A stretch of DNA of 64,000 nucleotides from Istiophorus platypterus (Eukaryota > Chordata > Actinopteri > Istiophoriformes > Istiophoridae). The notes beneath the pieces are model-generated. The model had not been told where the DNA came from. It did not search any database and worked only from the letters and a program-made list of their open reading frames with translations. The position numbers were made by a program, and so were the translations under genes. Position 1 is the stretch's first letter; every line of letters begins with the position of its first letter. Shown here one piece after another: positions 1-12,900 of the stretch. The DNA lies in assembly GCA_016859345.1 (NCBI GenBank), contig CM029119.1:967501-1031500 (forward strand), given 5' to 3'.

Positions 1-59
1 TTTGTCTTCTGCTATGGCGCAAATAGCTGTTAGGTGTATTGATCCAAAAACATGAAAGT

Positions 60-1130
60 TTACCCAAAAACTGAAAAGTATGTTCAAGTGCTTTCCAAGA
101 AAAATGAGCCCAATCAACCAAATGGTGGCGCTGTAATTGAGGTCCAAAACTGCAATTTTATAAAGGCCATGTCCCTCACACCATACATCTCACTGACAAC
201 AATTTGACAACAATCCAGACCAATGTGCTCTACATATGTGCTCTTTAAGTCTGCTTTGATGGATTTTTTGCCTTTTTGAATTTTTGGAAAAACACATTTT
301 TTACAACTCCTCCTTAGCCATAGATCCAAATTTTCTGTAGATCATCCCTGGACCAAGCTTAGTAAAAGTTTTATAAACCTTGCTGATTACCTATTGACCA
401 ATATCCTTGAAGAGAGTTGGGCCTTAGCATGAAAATGGCCATAAATCAATGTCAATCTGTGTATTCATCATACATCTTCGTAGATATTTTCAGTCCATGT
501 TTGAATTTAGGCCTACCAAAGCATTTTGAACCTGACCCATAGAGGGCACAAAAAATAGCAAAAACATGCAGCTTACAACCTGTTGGGCAGAATCTTACTG
601 AATTTGTTGAACATTATCTGGGGTCAAAAATTAACCATAACCATCTGAAGTGACCTATTGATTTGTGCATCTAGGCATGGCTTGTTTATCAATATCTGCA
701 ATCTTATTCCTTTTGTTCAATTTGCTGTGAGCTGAAATGAGTTAATGATATGAAATGGTACAATAATTGGAAATGATGTGCCAGTGGCTTTCATGAAATA
801 TGATTACAATCAGCCCTATGGCAGCACTATAATTAACAGTGAAAAAAATTAGAAAAAATGCATGAGCCCAGTGCAAAATGTGCCATAAATCAATGTTTTT
901 TTCAATCATCACAAAACTTGTTAGACAGTCACTGAAAGTTTGTGATGTTATCTCAAAATTTGCAATAGGAGCAAATAACGTTTTTGCATGGGGCTTTTAT
1001 TTTGAGACTGGGCTTTATTTTTTGAGGATTGAAGCATCGGTCCCAGTGGCCTTGATCACTTTAAATCTAAAGTTAAGCATGGGCATAAGAGATATTAGGA
1101 CAACTTTTACCATTTGGAAAACGCGACAGG
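60..1130. repeat. Diverged teleost interspersed repeat
   Basis: Two segments (about 60-640 and 760-1100) share phrases such as TGGCCATAAATCAATGT / GCCATAAATCAATGTTTT and GGCGCTGTAATTGAGG / GGCAGCACTATAATTA. They resemble a common fish repeat with alternating 'agagggcgctataattgg'-type blocks. Class is not determinable by eye. Confidence 0.4.
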
Positions 1131-4100
1131 GATATATATATATATATATGACTGAATGCCAGTTAGCCAAGTTAAGGTAGATCACACACACTGTCACCAC
1201 AAAATGTTCAGGAAATTGTTAACAAAAACCAAAACTCGGTATTCAAGGAAATGTTTGTATTCGTTCACCTGTTGCCTTCTTTTTTGTTACAAAGTCTCTT
1301 TATCAACGCCAGGTAACTTTAAGATAAACCTTAGCAAAATAGTGAAAAGATGAGGAGGGAGGCTAATTTTCATTTGATTGTTACGATAGAGTAGACTGGT
1401 TAATATTCTCACGGACATCTCTTGGTTTGATGTTTGCTTCCCCAGACAAAATGGACGTTTTCTTCCCCAAAGAAAAGGAAAGTAAGTCATCACTGATAAT
1501 AATCATTTAAGTTAAGCCGAGTCCCTTCGTAATGGCCAAGAATGCGTTGTGTATTTCTGTCACTTGAGATAAGTAGTTCTGAAAAGACAGGTCAGCTCAT
1601 GTGCATAGGTTCGCTTGTGCATAATATGTAGTGAAACATTAGGATTGCCCTTTCTCAGTAGTTAGTTGTCAACTTTGGAGTATTGCAAAGGTACATTAAC
1701 ATGAAACATATCACTTATCATATATTGCTATATTCTGTGTTAATTTCTTTGCTGTTAAGCATAATTTCATACCCATACTTTTAGCAATAAACTCACAGTT
1801 TATTAGGTAGGCTACAGCTAGCAAAAATGCAATCTAATACAACACTTATAATAAATACCCCTTCAAGATTTTCGCAATGTTCAGTTTATGTTGAAACATT
1901 TTAAGAAATGTAGTGATTCAAATCTATGATAATTTTGGTTTAGTTTGTGGTTCTCTGTTAAAAATTTTCTAAGGGTGGCCCCCAACACCCCGCGCTGGAT
2001 TGTCCTACCCAAATTTAAAATGCTTTAGATGCCCATAAAGTCTACTGGAATATTTATGGATTTTATCTTCATTTGTCAGTCTGCAAACAGTTTGCACTAA
2101 AATAAATCATTACTTATTCAGTGTGTTGTCAGCATAGGGCTTACACTGGTAGAGTAATAAATAGATACACAGTTAGTAGTAATGGAAACAATGTTATTGG
2201 AGGGTGTTGGGGCAGTGTTAGATTTGCTGTTTGTATCACATCCTTGTAATGTTGAAAATTATGATACTGTCCTTTGTATTTTGCACACAATTAGTAGAGA
2301 ATAGTATAAAAAATTACTATTTTGATTCCTGTAATAATTACAAAAGGGTTAGAATCTACAACTTAGAACATGGATATATTTCTCTGTGAGTTTGACACAA
2401 GATACATCTTTCACATTGGCTGATTTTTTGGCCTAACTTTTTTTGTTGTTTTTTTTGTATTAATTGCAGCCCTTAGAGAGAGTTAGAAAAAATAATTGAT
2501 AGTGGCTGAGAACATGATGGGATTGTACACTTCACAACAGAAAACAACCAGCACAGTAACCATCTTCATTACTGAGACAAAACAACCAGCTGACTTAAGT
2601 AGGACTACATGACTGAGAGGATTTGGATGGAGGATGATGGTGGGAGAAGGTAAATAATCATTAGTAATATTTATAATGTGCCAGATACTGTACAAATCCC
2701 AACAGGGAGGCGTATGGGTGTGTGTTTTAGAAGGCAGGTTGTGGCAATACAGCTTAAACTTCCGCTCCCTCTGCCTTGACATTTCTAGATTTGTTATTCT
2801 CAACATCTATATGGTATATTCCAAAACGTCATCATAGTATCATCACTTTGTCACTCTGTGACAAACAAAGACTTGACACATCTTATATCAAAATTCAGAA
2901 GTGGACTAAGAAGTTAAAATTCAGAAAAGACCAACCACAAATCCAACTGAAAAGTGACTTGTAATTGGTCTATGCTTAAAAAAAAGAAAAAAAACCCCAA
3001 ACAAACAATAAAAAAAAACATCAGAATGGTGAGGGTTAGGCAGAAAAGTAGCTACAAGCACAGAGCTGCTAAGGACAAGGTTTGAAGGTCTACACTTGGG
3101 ACCTGGACAGAACTGACACAACAGCTAACCAACTGTACTGTAAGAGCAAGAGAGAGACCAACCAACACACAAGAAAATGGCAGAAGGCATAATTACCACG
3201 CTCATGAGTGATGACTGAGGAAGGGAAGAAAGTGCAGTAAACCAAAATGAGAAAGGAAAAAGGGGAAAGAAAGAGAGAAAGAAAGTAAGAAACAAAGAAA
3301 GAAACAAAGAAAAAAATTACATATAGGGAAAAGAGCTTTAAAAAATTATCAATTTAGTTGTTTGGTCAACATGGAAAAAATAATAGATGATGAAGTAACA
3401 AAAACCTTGTACTGCTGGAATAAACTCAAAATGGGTTGTCTAAAAAATTATTTAATACCAAGACCTTGTGCTTTTTGATTTTTTTTTCTTTTGATTGTGG
3501 ACGTGCCTCAACATTGAACCTATTTCGTTAATAGGGCCTTATAAATGGTGGTTAGAGTTTTTTAAAAGTGAAGAAGGTATGAGTAGAACATTATCAGCTG
3601 TAGTTGGTACTTGATACTCAAATTGGAGCAGGAATGAGTAAAAACAGTCTCTGTAATTATTGGCTTAAGATGGATTCAGACTACAGGGGATATGGGCCAA
3701 TTTATCCCTGATTCTCTCCTACTGATGATCGGAAAACTAATCTAGGCCAGGACCTTGGTAAGTACCAATGTTCAGCCAAAATTATCTGGTAATTTGAGGG
3801 GTTCACAGATCCAGTCCTAAACATCCCAAAATGCTGGCAGACTAATTGAGCCACCCCAATAATATCAAACATGTTTGATATTTCAGCTGGACTGAGACTA
3901 CAGAGGTTTTAAAATCATAACTGAATCTTAATTCCAGGTGCATCAAACACATGAGACACTTCATAGATGTGTTTTTCTCTAATCTCATACATGTACACAT
4001 CACAAGATTTGCAAATAATGGTATATTGCACACTCTTGGACCTTATTAAGATTATCATGCCAGAAGGAGTAATTGGGGAAGTAATGCATCACTTACATGA

Positions 4101-4819
4101 TCTCACGTGATCTTATGGTGAATCTGGTAATTAAAAAAATGGAGACTATGGTGCAACAACTTGCTGTAACATTGATAATACTATGCGGTGAAAGAAAACA
4201 AAGCAGGAGGCTAAACAAGTCTGGTTGAGACAGTGGTTGGGGAGATGCAGTCAAAATGCATTGTCTATTCTTCAGCAAGAACTGAAGGTGAAATTTTAAC
4301 TCCTAAACATCAAACATTTGACAGTATCAGGGAAACCCCAATAAGTCTGCAAGCAGTTTGGGAGGTGTAAGACTGGATCTATAAACCTCTGACAATAGCA
4401 GATAATCTGGGCCAAACATTGGTGCTGACCAAGTTTCCTAGACTGGTTTTGTCCTGATTGTTGACAGGGGTGAACTGGCTATAAATTGGACCAAAAGTCC
4501 TGTAGTCTGAGCCAAGCTTTAGGAGTTAAAATCTGGAATATTACATATATGATTACTTTTAACAATAGCTAATAATGTCAGTCGAAAAGCAGCTGACATT
4601 GGTGCAAAACAGTGCTAAAAGTTCTATCCCTTGAAGCTAACATTAGCTAGCATAGTATTGTTGACAGATATTAAAACTGACAGTTAAAATCTCAACTCCA
4701 GCTCTCGCTGAATAACCGACACTCTTTTGACTGTGTCCCCCCATTTTCTCATTCAAACTCATTTAGCCTTCTGCTTTTGTTTGTTTCTCACTATAAAGTA
4801 ATATTAATGTAACAGCAAG

Positions 4820-5165
4820 TTGTTCATCTTTTTATCAAAATTTTCAGCAGACTAAACGGAGCAAAGTTGTATTGCTGCCCTCCAAAGGTAATGTGGAGAA
4901 TTCCATTTAATGGTATAATCTTTTGTAAAGTCCAATATGATGGAATATGTTCATTACAGTTTTTGTTATTGAACAATGTTCCACAATGACTCCAAATTCT
5001 GACAGCTCTGCTTGCATGAGACCTCTCTCCATGTGATAGATGGCACATTCCATCAAGATGTGATTTACAGGTTCTGCCATCCACTAACTATTGCCAGCCC
5101 ATGATTAAGTGCAAAATGACCCAGGCTCAACCTAGATATTGCCACATCATCCTCCTGCCAATTCT
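4820..5165 (-). mobile_element. LINE ORF2 C-terminal relic (I/Nimb-like)
   Basis: Minus-strand reading gives fragments like EPVNHILMECAIYHMERGLM followed by a short IGLYKRL-type tail. These resemble the C terminus of fish I/Nimb-type LINE ORF2 (cysteine/His motif 'EHVLLHC..Y', then 'TGL..RI'). Stops and frame changes are present. Family assignment is from memory. Confidence 0.45.
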
Positions 5166-6099
5166 TGTATTTGACATATGTTTCACTGTTGGTTGAATTT
5201 AAAAATAAAACCTGCCTTTGCCCCCCCCCATACTTTTAGCCATAATTTTGCTATTTCTCGTTGAATTAGGCTCTTACACTTGACCCTTCGTTATAATCCT
5301 TCCATATCTATTTTCTTGGTGTTGACTTATCAGTTTCTTCATTCCCCTGTAGTCCTATGTGCACTGGGATACAGAAAAACCTTAAAATTTTCTCAAACAT
5401 AGATACCAAATTTAACAGTCAAAATTACTACTAGATCTGGTCTGGCTACAGTTTTCCCACCCTTCTGTGTCATTATTGCTGCAGTAGATTCTGACAATAT
5501 CCTCCACACGCCCAAATGCCTACAACACTGCAATGAACTTTGAAGATTGACACTTTCTGTGTTGTGTCTGTAATTGTAGAATGCTAATTTCTATTGTAGC
5601 TTATCTTCAGATTCTTTGAGCTATCAGTTTAAAACCAAATGAAATCTGCCCATTTTTCTTTACCATGATCACTAATCAAAGTCAAAGGATCACCTTCATC
5701 CCTCCTCTTGATTTAGTCTACATCGGGTTCTGGCGAAAGCCATGGTGGAATAGGTGGCCAGCATACTGCTGGGCCCATCAACAAATCTTTTTCTCCTACT
5801 TCCTGTGCTCTCTCACCCATGGAATTTATTAGACTCCCCCTGATTATTTTTCCACCCTTTCTTGAAGCTCCCTTTGCTCCCACTACAAGCACAGATTTCA
5901 GTATTTACTATTGCTAAGTGACCAATCTGTATCTTAGACAATTTGCTCTCCCAGTTCTGAAGTAGTTTCCCCCACTTTAATCAAAACAACATTGATAGGT
6001 ATTATCTGAAAAGCTTCATATTCTATATGCTTTAGCCTGCAAAACATCCAGCTTTTTTAAACAAAGGAAGCTGCTGTCTCAAGTGCCATACACAAGTGA

Positions 6100-6232
6100 A
6101 AACACCACTCCAGACAGTTCTAGGTCAGGCTCAAGGAAACATTAACATGTGGACTGGAGGAGCCGGGGATTGAACCACCGACCTTATAGTACGTGGATGC
6201 CCTGCTCTACCTCCTGTATCACAGTTGCCCAG
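6100..6232 (-). repeat. tRNA-headed SINE fragment
   Basis: On the minus strand it reads as a tRNA-like head with an A-box-like and a B-box-like segment (GGTGGTTCAATCCCCGGCTC) near 'CTCCAGTCC'. The same head occurs near 33.2 kb and 49.0 kb. Only the head-proximal part is present. Confidence 0.55.
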
Positions 6233-6669
6233 GGATTTCATGATCCTTGCTGATTAATTTGTAGCCTTTGGGGTTTTTTGATAACAGCATTTCTCACGCT
6301 CCCAGAGAGTACTATTGTATTTGCCACTGTTAAAAAGACACTAGAAATAATCAGCACTTTTTATGAAGTAAAACATTCACTCTATGGTTAATTCAGGTCA
6401 TTAGAAGACTGAAAATAAAGCATAGGTGAATTATTCATTTTTATGTTATTCTATGAAGGCATTATTGTTTTTGTTAAGTAACTTAACCTTTTATAAAATA
6501 ATCAGATTATCCAAAATTGTCAATAATTTAAACCAAAACTGTACTATATGTGGTGCTTTGGTGCATCTTAAATCCCAAATAATTTGTCTGCCACTGCAAT
6601 TACCTTCAGTACAACATCTTATCTATTCTTTGCCAATTTAAATCTCCACATTTCTTCAGAAAAAATGCA

Positions 6670-7330
6670 AGAAATGCCTTCTTTTTGATCAGGATTGCTG
6701 CCACCCAGGCTCTGCTATCTGGCTACTGTTGCTTCCTCCCTCATCTCTTCTCAGTGCTTCTGCATATGAAACCTTACTTTCCTCCCTGACCTTCTCTACT
6801 TGTTCAGGCTTAGCATGACAGAGGCATCCCTGAAATGCCGCCACATGATTTTCATAACAATTCCCACATAAAACTTACCCCTTAAATAGTGATGCTGTGT
6901 CCAAATTTTTGACATTTAAACCATCTTAAGGGCGGTCTTTCATACTTCCTTACTTGGAAACACAAATGGCCTAGAATTATTTCCTCTGGGGGCTCATCTT
7001 TTTGGAACGTCAGTTACACAGTTTAACTTTCTCACCTTTCGCCTCTGCAAGTCTTTCCCATGCTTTAAAGGCTTTCCTTCCTTTCAAATGGACTTTAAAC
7101 TCCTCCTCCAAAATTTCTGAAGACACATTGTAGATAACCCCTTTAACACTGAAGGCTTAATGCAGAAAAACACGCTACCCATTTACTGCTTAAATTTCTC
7201 ACTTCATGGGCTTTAGTTTGTTGACCAGCTGACTTGCAAAACACCATTAACAGTTCATCTGCTAGGGCTTTAGACAGACATCATTAGTCAGACATCTCCT
7301 AACTCTCATTTCATGGTGCTTGATAGCTTG
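6670..7330 (-). mobile_element. LINE ORF1 (gag-like) relic, same type
   Basis: Minus strand carries broken frames with VLCGNCYENHVAAFQGC (a zinc-knuckle-like CxxC...H...C) followed by KVREESKVSYAEALRR, a sequence type found after the knuckles of fish I-type LINE ORF1. Frames are interrupted, so it is dead. Confidence 0.45.
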
Positions 7331-9102
7331 AGTGCACGAACAGATCAAAAACCTGCACCTCCATCCTTTATTTTAAAAATTATCCTAAATTCTCCTCCGT
7401 TTGGCATTTCCACCCTACTGTTCTAAATCAGTTGAATCACTTTTGAAATAATGTAAGATCAATTTTATGCTTCTGACAGTTTAAATTACCTCCGCATGTA
7501 AAATGTGTCATACATCAAACAAATTCAGCAGTTTGATTTTCAAGTTGTCACATGAAGTTGTTGCACAATGGTCCATTTTGTTTAAAACTACTTCCAAATG
7601 AAATCACTTGAAATCTTAATAATAGTCTGTAGAATGTGATGCATCATATTTTTCAGAACTTGTGTGTGTCTGCATTTGGGATTAGAGAAAAGAACATTTG
7701 TGAAGTTTCTACTCATGTGCAAGATGCAACCCAATTTTAAAGTAGGTTTGGATTTTTAAACTCATGTCGTCTCAACCTGTCTGAAGGAGGAGTCTTCTTC
7801 TCCATTCTGTACATACAGGAATGGAACACAATCAATCATTTTTGTATAAAAGTACCATTCAGTTGAATAAACACCTCATTATAAACATTATGTGCTTTAA
7901 AAATGCTGGTTATCCTTTGTTTTCAGTAATTTTACAAAAATAATATTATTTTCTTAACTCACAGTAACACTGTAATATATTTTTACTTGATATTTAAATA
8001 TTCATCAATTACCTTTATTGAAAACCACGAAATAAAGTAAGTGATATTAATGAAGTAATGACTAATACAAAACAGTAATGAAATATACGTGTTGTTTGTT
8101 CTTTTCTGACTGAAGACCATTGTCATCACGCTCTTATTGCATGGTTGTCTGCGAATTCATGGGTTACATTTATTAGTGTTATAGGTTATTATCATAAGTG
8201 ATATGATCATATTATTATTAGTTATTAGATTATAACTGATTTAATGTACTAGTTTGTCCTAATGCCTAAACAACAAAAGGGGTCTCCATCAGAGCCTTCC
8301 AAAATAACATAAGTGTCTAAAAAATTTAAATTGCAGTATAAAGGTAGCTCAGACGGTAGCTCAGAATGTCATGTTCTGTAACAAAAAACATCAAACATCA
8401 AATAAATTAGTTCACCTGTTTTAAATAATAACAATTTATGTACTGTTATTACCCAGTACCTTGAGTAAGTTATTAGCATTTTAATTCTATAAAACAGTAT
8501 AGAAAACAATGTTTTTTACACTTTTGTAGGCTATCTACATAAAGGTACCTGATTTAGATTTTGAAGAGAATAATTTCAATCCAAAGGATGACTGTGAACA
8601 TTTGTAACACATGTATAAACACAGAAGATGTAACAGGCAAATCATACATGTGCACCTTGAACTTTTACATTTGTACACCAGGAATCAAACCCAATAATGC
8701 CTAGTACTGCATTACCACTTCATTCAAATAAAATGCTAAACAAAAGTGATGAAAGGATAAATGGGATAAAGCAAAATAAAGAAAGATGAATTGACAGGAA
8801 ATAAGAACCATCAAGTATCAAAAATAACAATCAAGGTCTGTACCCAAGAGTATATTTAGCACAACTTTAATAATATCTTTCTACAAGGTCATCGATCCTG
8901 AACCCCACTCCAGAACACGCTAATGTAAATCTTCTAATTTGATACCTTGATATTTTGAATTGAAAAAGAAAAGCTTTCTCTTTAACTGCCTTACAATGTA
9001 CCTTTATTGTTGCTCTCTGAAACCAACAAGCGGTGCCTGCTGGATTTTTACCAGCTGTGAAACTGGGACTTGCATTGTTTTCACATTGGGACGCTGGGAG
9101 TC

Positions 9103-9106
<4 letters not shown>

Positions 9107-9180
<74 letters not shown>
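9107..9180. repeat. (TG)37 microsatellite
   Basis: Uninterrupted dinucleotide tract of about 74 bp, the longest simple repeat in the window, in the intron after exon 50. Confidence 0.98.
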
Positions 9181-9183
<3 letters not shown>

Positions 9184-9875
9184 ATGTATCAGTATCATCA
9201 TGGTAAAATGTGGTCTTTGGAGACACCTACTGTAACTGTCTGTCTGTCTGTCCGTGGACAGATTTTATTACTGTGATGGCATTACAACTGTTCAAGTTAC
9301 AGTCACGAAACTTTACAGTTGTGTAGTTGAGGTCAAAATGAAGGCTGAGTTCGAAGATGGGTGTAGTCCGATCAAGGGCACTAGAAGTAGGGGGGTTGGA
9401 AGTAGGGAGCAATTGGCCCACTATATATCCCTGGCCCATATTCATTTTAAGTCATGTATCAATTTATCTAATTCCTGTCCACTGTGGGACATTAGGTGAA
9501 ACTACAGACAATCATGCGATGGGATGTCAACAGCTGCAGTGCCTGTCAATAATGTGGTAATAACTACTGAGTACTCATGGTCACAAAATCAACATTTTGA
9601 TTGATGTCCCAGCTTGTGTGATCCCATTGCAAGATGGTCTCTAATTATACATTGGGTTAATTCTCAAGTTAATTAAACTGACATTTAGGAATTTTACCTG
9701 CACCTAGTGTAGAAAAGCAGGCCCAGCTTTTTCAAAATAATTTAGGTACCCCCTCTTTTTAGTAAGACTTCAGAGCAACAACACTTATCTCCAACTCAGA
9801 AAAAGAAATGGTCAATGAACATTTCTTTCTTTTGCTATGAAATAAATTCTCAAGGTTAAACATAATGAAGCTTAC

Positions 9876-9949
9876 CCGACCCTTCCTCTGTGACCATTCC
9901 CAGTCCTTCGGCCTTGTTTTGCCTCTCAAATGCATTTAGATCCAGAACA
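9876..9949 (-). CDS. ryr2: ryr2 exon 50, last exon in window
   Basis: Completes Ser, then VLDLNAFERQNKAEGLGMVT and EEGS plus one base. Acceptor GTGTTTCAG, donor GTAAGC. The next expected peptide (starting near EKVLQDDEF) is not found further left, so it lies beyond the window start. Confidence 0.96.
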
Positions 9950-12900
9950 CTGAAACACAGACACGTGTATAGTGAAATTCTGTTAGTCTGTACTCCCTTT
10001 ACTGACCCTCCTCACATCTGCAACCTTGGCCAGGAGCTGAGCACTATTCTGTACATTACTATACTAATCACTTGAATCCATCTTCATCCAAAGTAACATC
10101 TGAAAAATGCACTCAGTATTAATTTTATGTAAAAACTTAAACCATCTTCTATAACAAAACCATGAGGCAATGCAAAAATTAATACAGTTGGCCTATTCAG
10201 TGAAAAATAAATAACGGTGTCGGTGTGTGTACATTAGTAAAAACTAATGATTATATCAAGTTAAGTGATGAATACCAAGGTAGGACTTCAAACAATGTCT
10301 CTTTAAAGAACTGCTCATTTGCACTTTTTGAGGATGTTCTATGCATGAAATGTCACTGGTCTGATGAATGTATATGAATAATGTTACAGATAGATGCCCT
10401 GCTTAGAGAAACACTCTGGATAGAATAAACACAAAAAATTGATTGTTGAGGAAAATAAGTATGTTGCATACAGATACCTTACAACCTTGGACCAAAAGAG
10501 ACAATCTCCTTGAACCAAAGACAAAGCATTATTTATATTTTTCTTTTGAAACAAAACTGAAGGCCATGATTGCCCAAAAACAACTTATTATTAACCAACT
10601 GAAAAGAATCACTGGCCATACATGCAATGTGCACACTCTATGCCATATGCACACTGGAAAATCATACTCATCCTAAAGAAGGTCCCCTGAGAACATCTGA
10701 AATGCATTAGCAAGATGTCTTCACTTCATTTTCTTCAGTTACCCACATTCCAGTATACCTACAATGGCTACACAGCTTGTTCTAAAAAACATATGATTAT
10801 AATAGAATAAATAAGCAATTAAGAAAAAAGAAATGGTAAACTAAAGATTTAATTATTCATTTGATTACTCATGATGAATTATTTATTTGTATTTACTGTT
10901 TTCAGTGTACCTCTTGATGTTTAGGCAACTATCGCTGGATTACTCTGGTACCCAAGTAAACTTAAACTCAAGCAAGTTCTGCAGTTATAAGGAGCATTTT
11001 TTTTTTTAATCAATATTTCTGAATGGATTCATGTTTATTCATGATGGACATCAAAGGTAATATCTTCAGGAAATCATGTTGGTTCTAAAAGTATGTGTAT
11101 CATGTCTGAGTTTTCAGCTTTAAGTGAATTATGACTAAAAAGCTGTTATTTTTTACAAAATTGGGCACTAGGTGTTTCAAAGTACCTTGCTCATCTCCAT
11201 GAGCTCTGTCGAAACCACTGTTGCTGTGTGTCATGAGGTTTTTTTTTACCTTGCCCTCTGTATTTCTGTCTCTCCCTGTCTGTGAGTCTGTATCTTCCTC
11301 AGGGTGTGGCTGGCCGCCCCCTCCACTGGTTTTGTCTCCGCCTTCACCTGCACGGCTGCCAGTTATCTCCTTATCATCCATGCTTATGGGACCTCACCTA
11401 ACCTAACCACAGTATAAAAGACCCAGCCAGACTACTATTCGTAGAACCATCCATTGCTTCATGTGGTAACGGGCATGAGCAATTACCCTTAAGATTTTGA
11501 CTAAATTTGTGTGCTTGTTAATCTGTGTTTCCATCTGCCACAGAATCATCCGTCTTCAGTTAGCCACCAGCCTCTCCCCAAAAGTCTTTGTGTATCTGAC
11601 TGCTGGATTCCCTTCTCCGAATAACTTTGTTCTTCTTGCCATTTGTGGACCAAAGAGAGGACCTTTCTGCTGTCCATCAGCAAATCATAGAGATTCTGTT
11701 TGTTAAACCTGCCTGCCCGGCTCTGAGCCTTGTACAAGTGAACCACCTAAAAACCAAAATGATCAAAATCATTGTGTCATCCCCTATCACCCTGTCTTTG
11801 TCTCTGAGCTTCAGTGTTTGGGTCCCACTTGTCCTGGTAAATTACAACAGTTGCTGCTGTAACTGCAGACTATGTTGAGAAGCCAAATTAGCTGTCAAAA
11901 TAAAACAACTGACTTCCTGTAGTTTTTAGAACACCTGTATGCATCTGTCATTTTCACATCCCACAGTAGCTTTGCATTAGGTCTCTCACTCGACAACCCT
12001 CTCTTCAACTCCCCCACATTTTTGGAAATATATGTTTTGAAAGAATGTGGAGCAATAACCAGATGATAAGTGTGCAAACAACCATAGGGATTATAAATGA
12101 TTTTTTTGTGTGTCTTTTAAATGTATGCTATATATTCAAAACCTTAGATGAATATTCACTCAGTTGTATTAGCTAAACACAATTGAGTGAGCCTCTCCAA
12201 AATTAGATTCACCCCTGAATCAGAAAGAGTTTGTAGCGTTACCTGCATGACTGCATCAGGCCAGCAAGACTCTGAAAAAAGCCTACATCCTTCTTGTCTT
12301 TCAGATAATCCAACATTTTCTGTCAAAGACACAGAGAAAGATAACATAGGTCACTGAGATGAAACAGCAGCCCTCTGACAGGGTCTCAACAAACAGTATA
12401 AATTCAAAGGAATACTGGATTGAATATAATGAATATAACACACATAAAATACTAAAGTTCTTGTCATTCTGTCCTTGTCTTTAATGTATTAAGTCATTAT
12501 CAGAATCTAGATACATACAAACAAAATGCACAAGGTCAAATTATATTGTATATTATGGCATGAAAATAACATGTTTCATGACACAAACCCAGGTGTGAAA
12601 GTACTGTAATACCTGCTGTACAGTAGAGTTTCCTCCATTGAGAATAGCTATGCCCAGCTTTAGAGTAGAGGCCACCATGGGACCCATCTCACCTGGTGAG
12701 AAGGAATAACGCACAGAGAAAAAAACTGGACATTATTCCTTTATCTACAACATAGTAGGGTTGGTCCAAGTTTCTGTCTTTCCCATTGGAGATCATTGCA
12801 TGTTTACATTTTAATAACTTAGCTGTCACTCCTTTTCAAAAAGGAAAAGAATGTGGCTGATTATACTGTAATTGCAATGACCATATGTAATGTAGGTTAC

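Larger units (their letters stand above)
1..9875 (-). other. ryr2 intron after exon 50 (open at window edge)
   Basis: At least 9.9 kb without a recognisable exon on either strand. It holds a fish-type interspersed repeat in the first kilobase, a LINE relic with a SINE fragment at 4.8-7.3 kb and a TG microsatellite at 9.1 kb. The 1.2-4.8 kb and 7.4-9.0 kb parts are A/T-rich; I see nothing specific in them apart from an A/G-rich tract near 3240-3315. Confidence 0.8.

Noticed and set aside
8960..9276. Open frames encoding CVCVCV and HTHTHT runs
   Set aside because: Translation of the TG microsatellite.
1..9875. Further ryr2 exons (expected peptide starting EKVLQDDEF)
   Set aside because: No matching translation with splice sites found on the minus strand.
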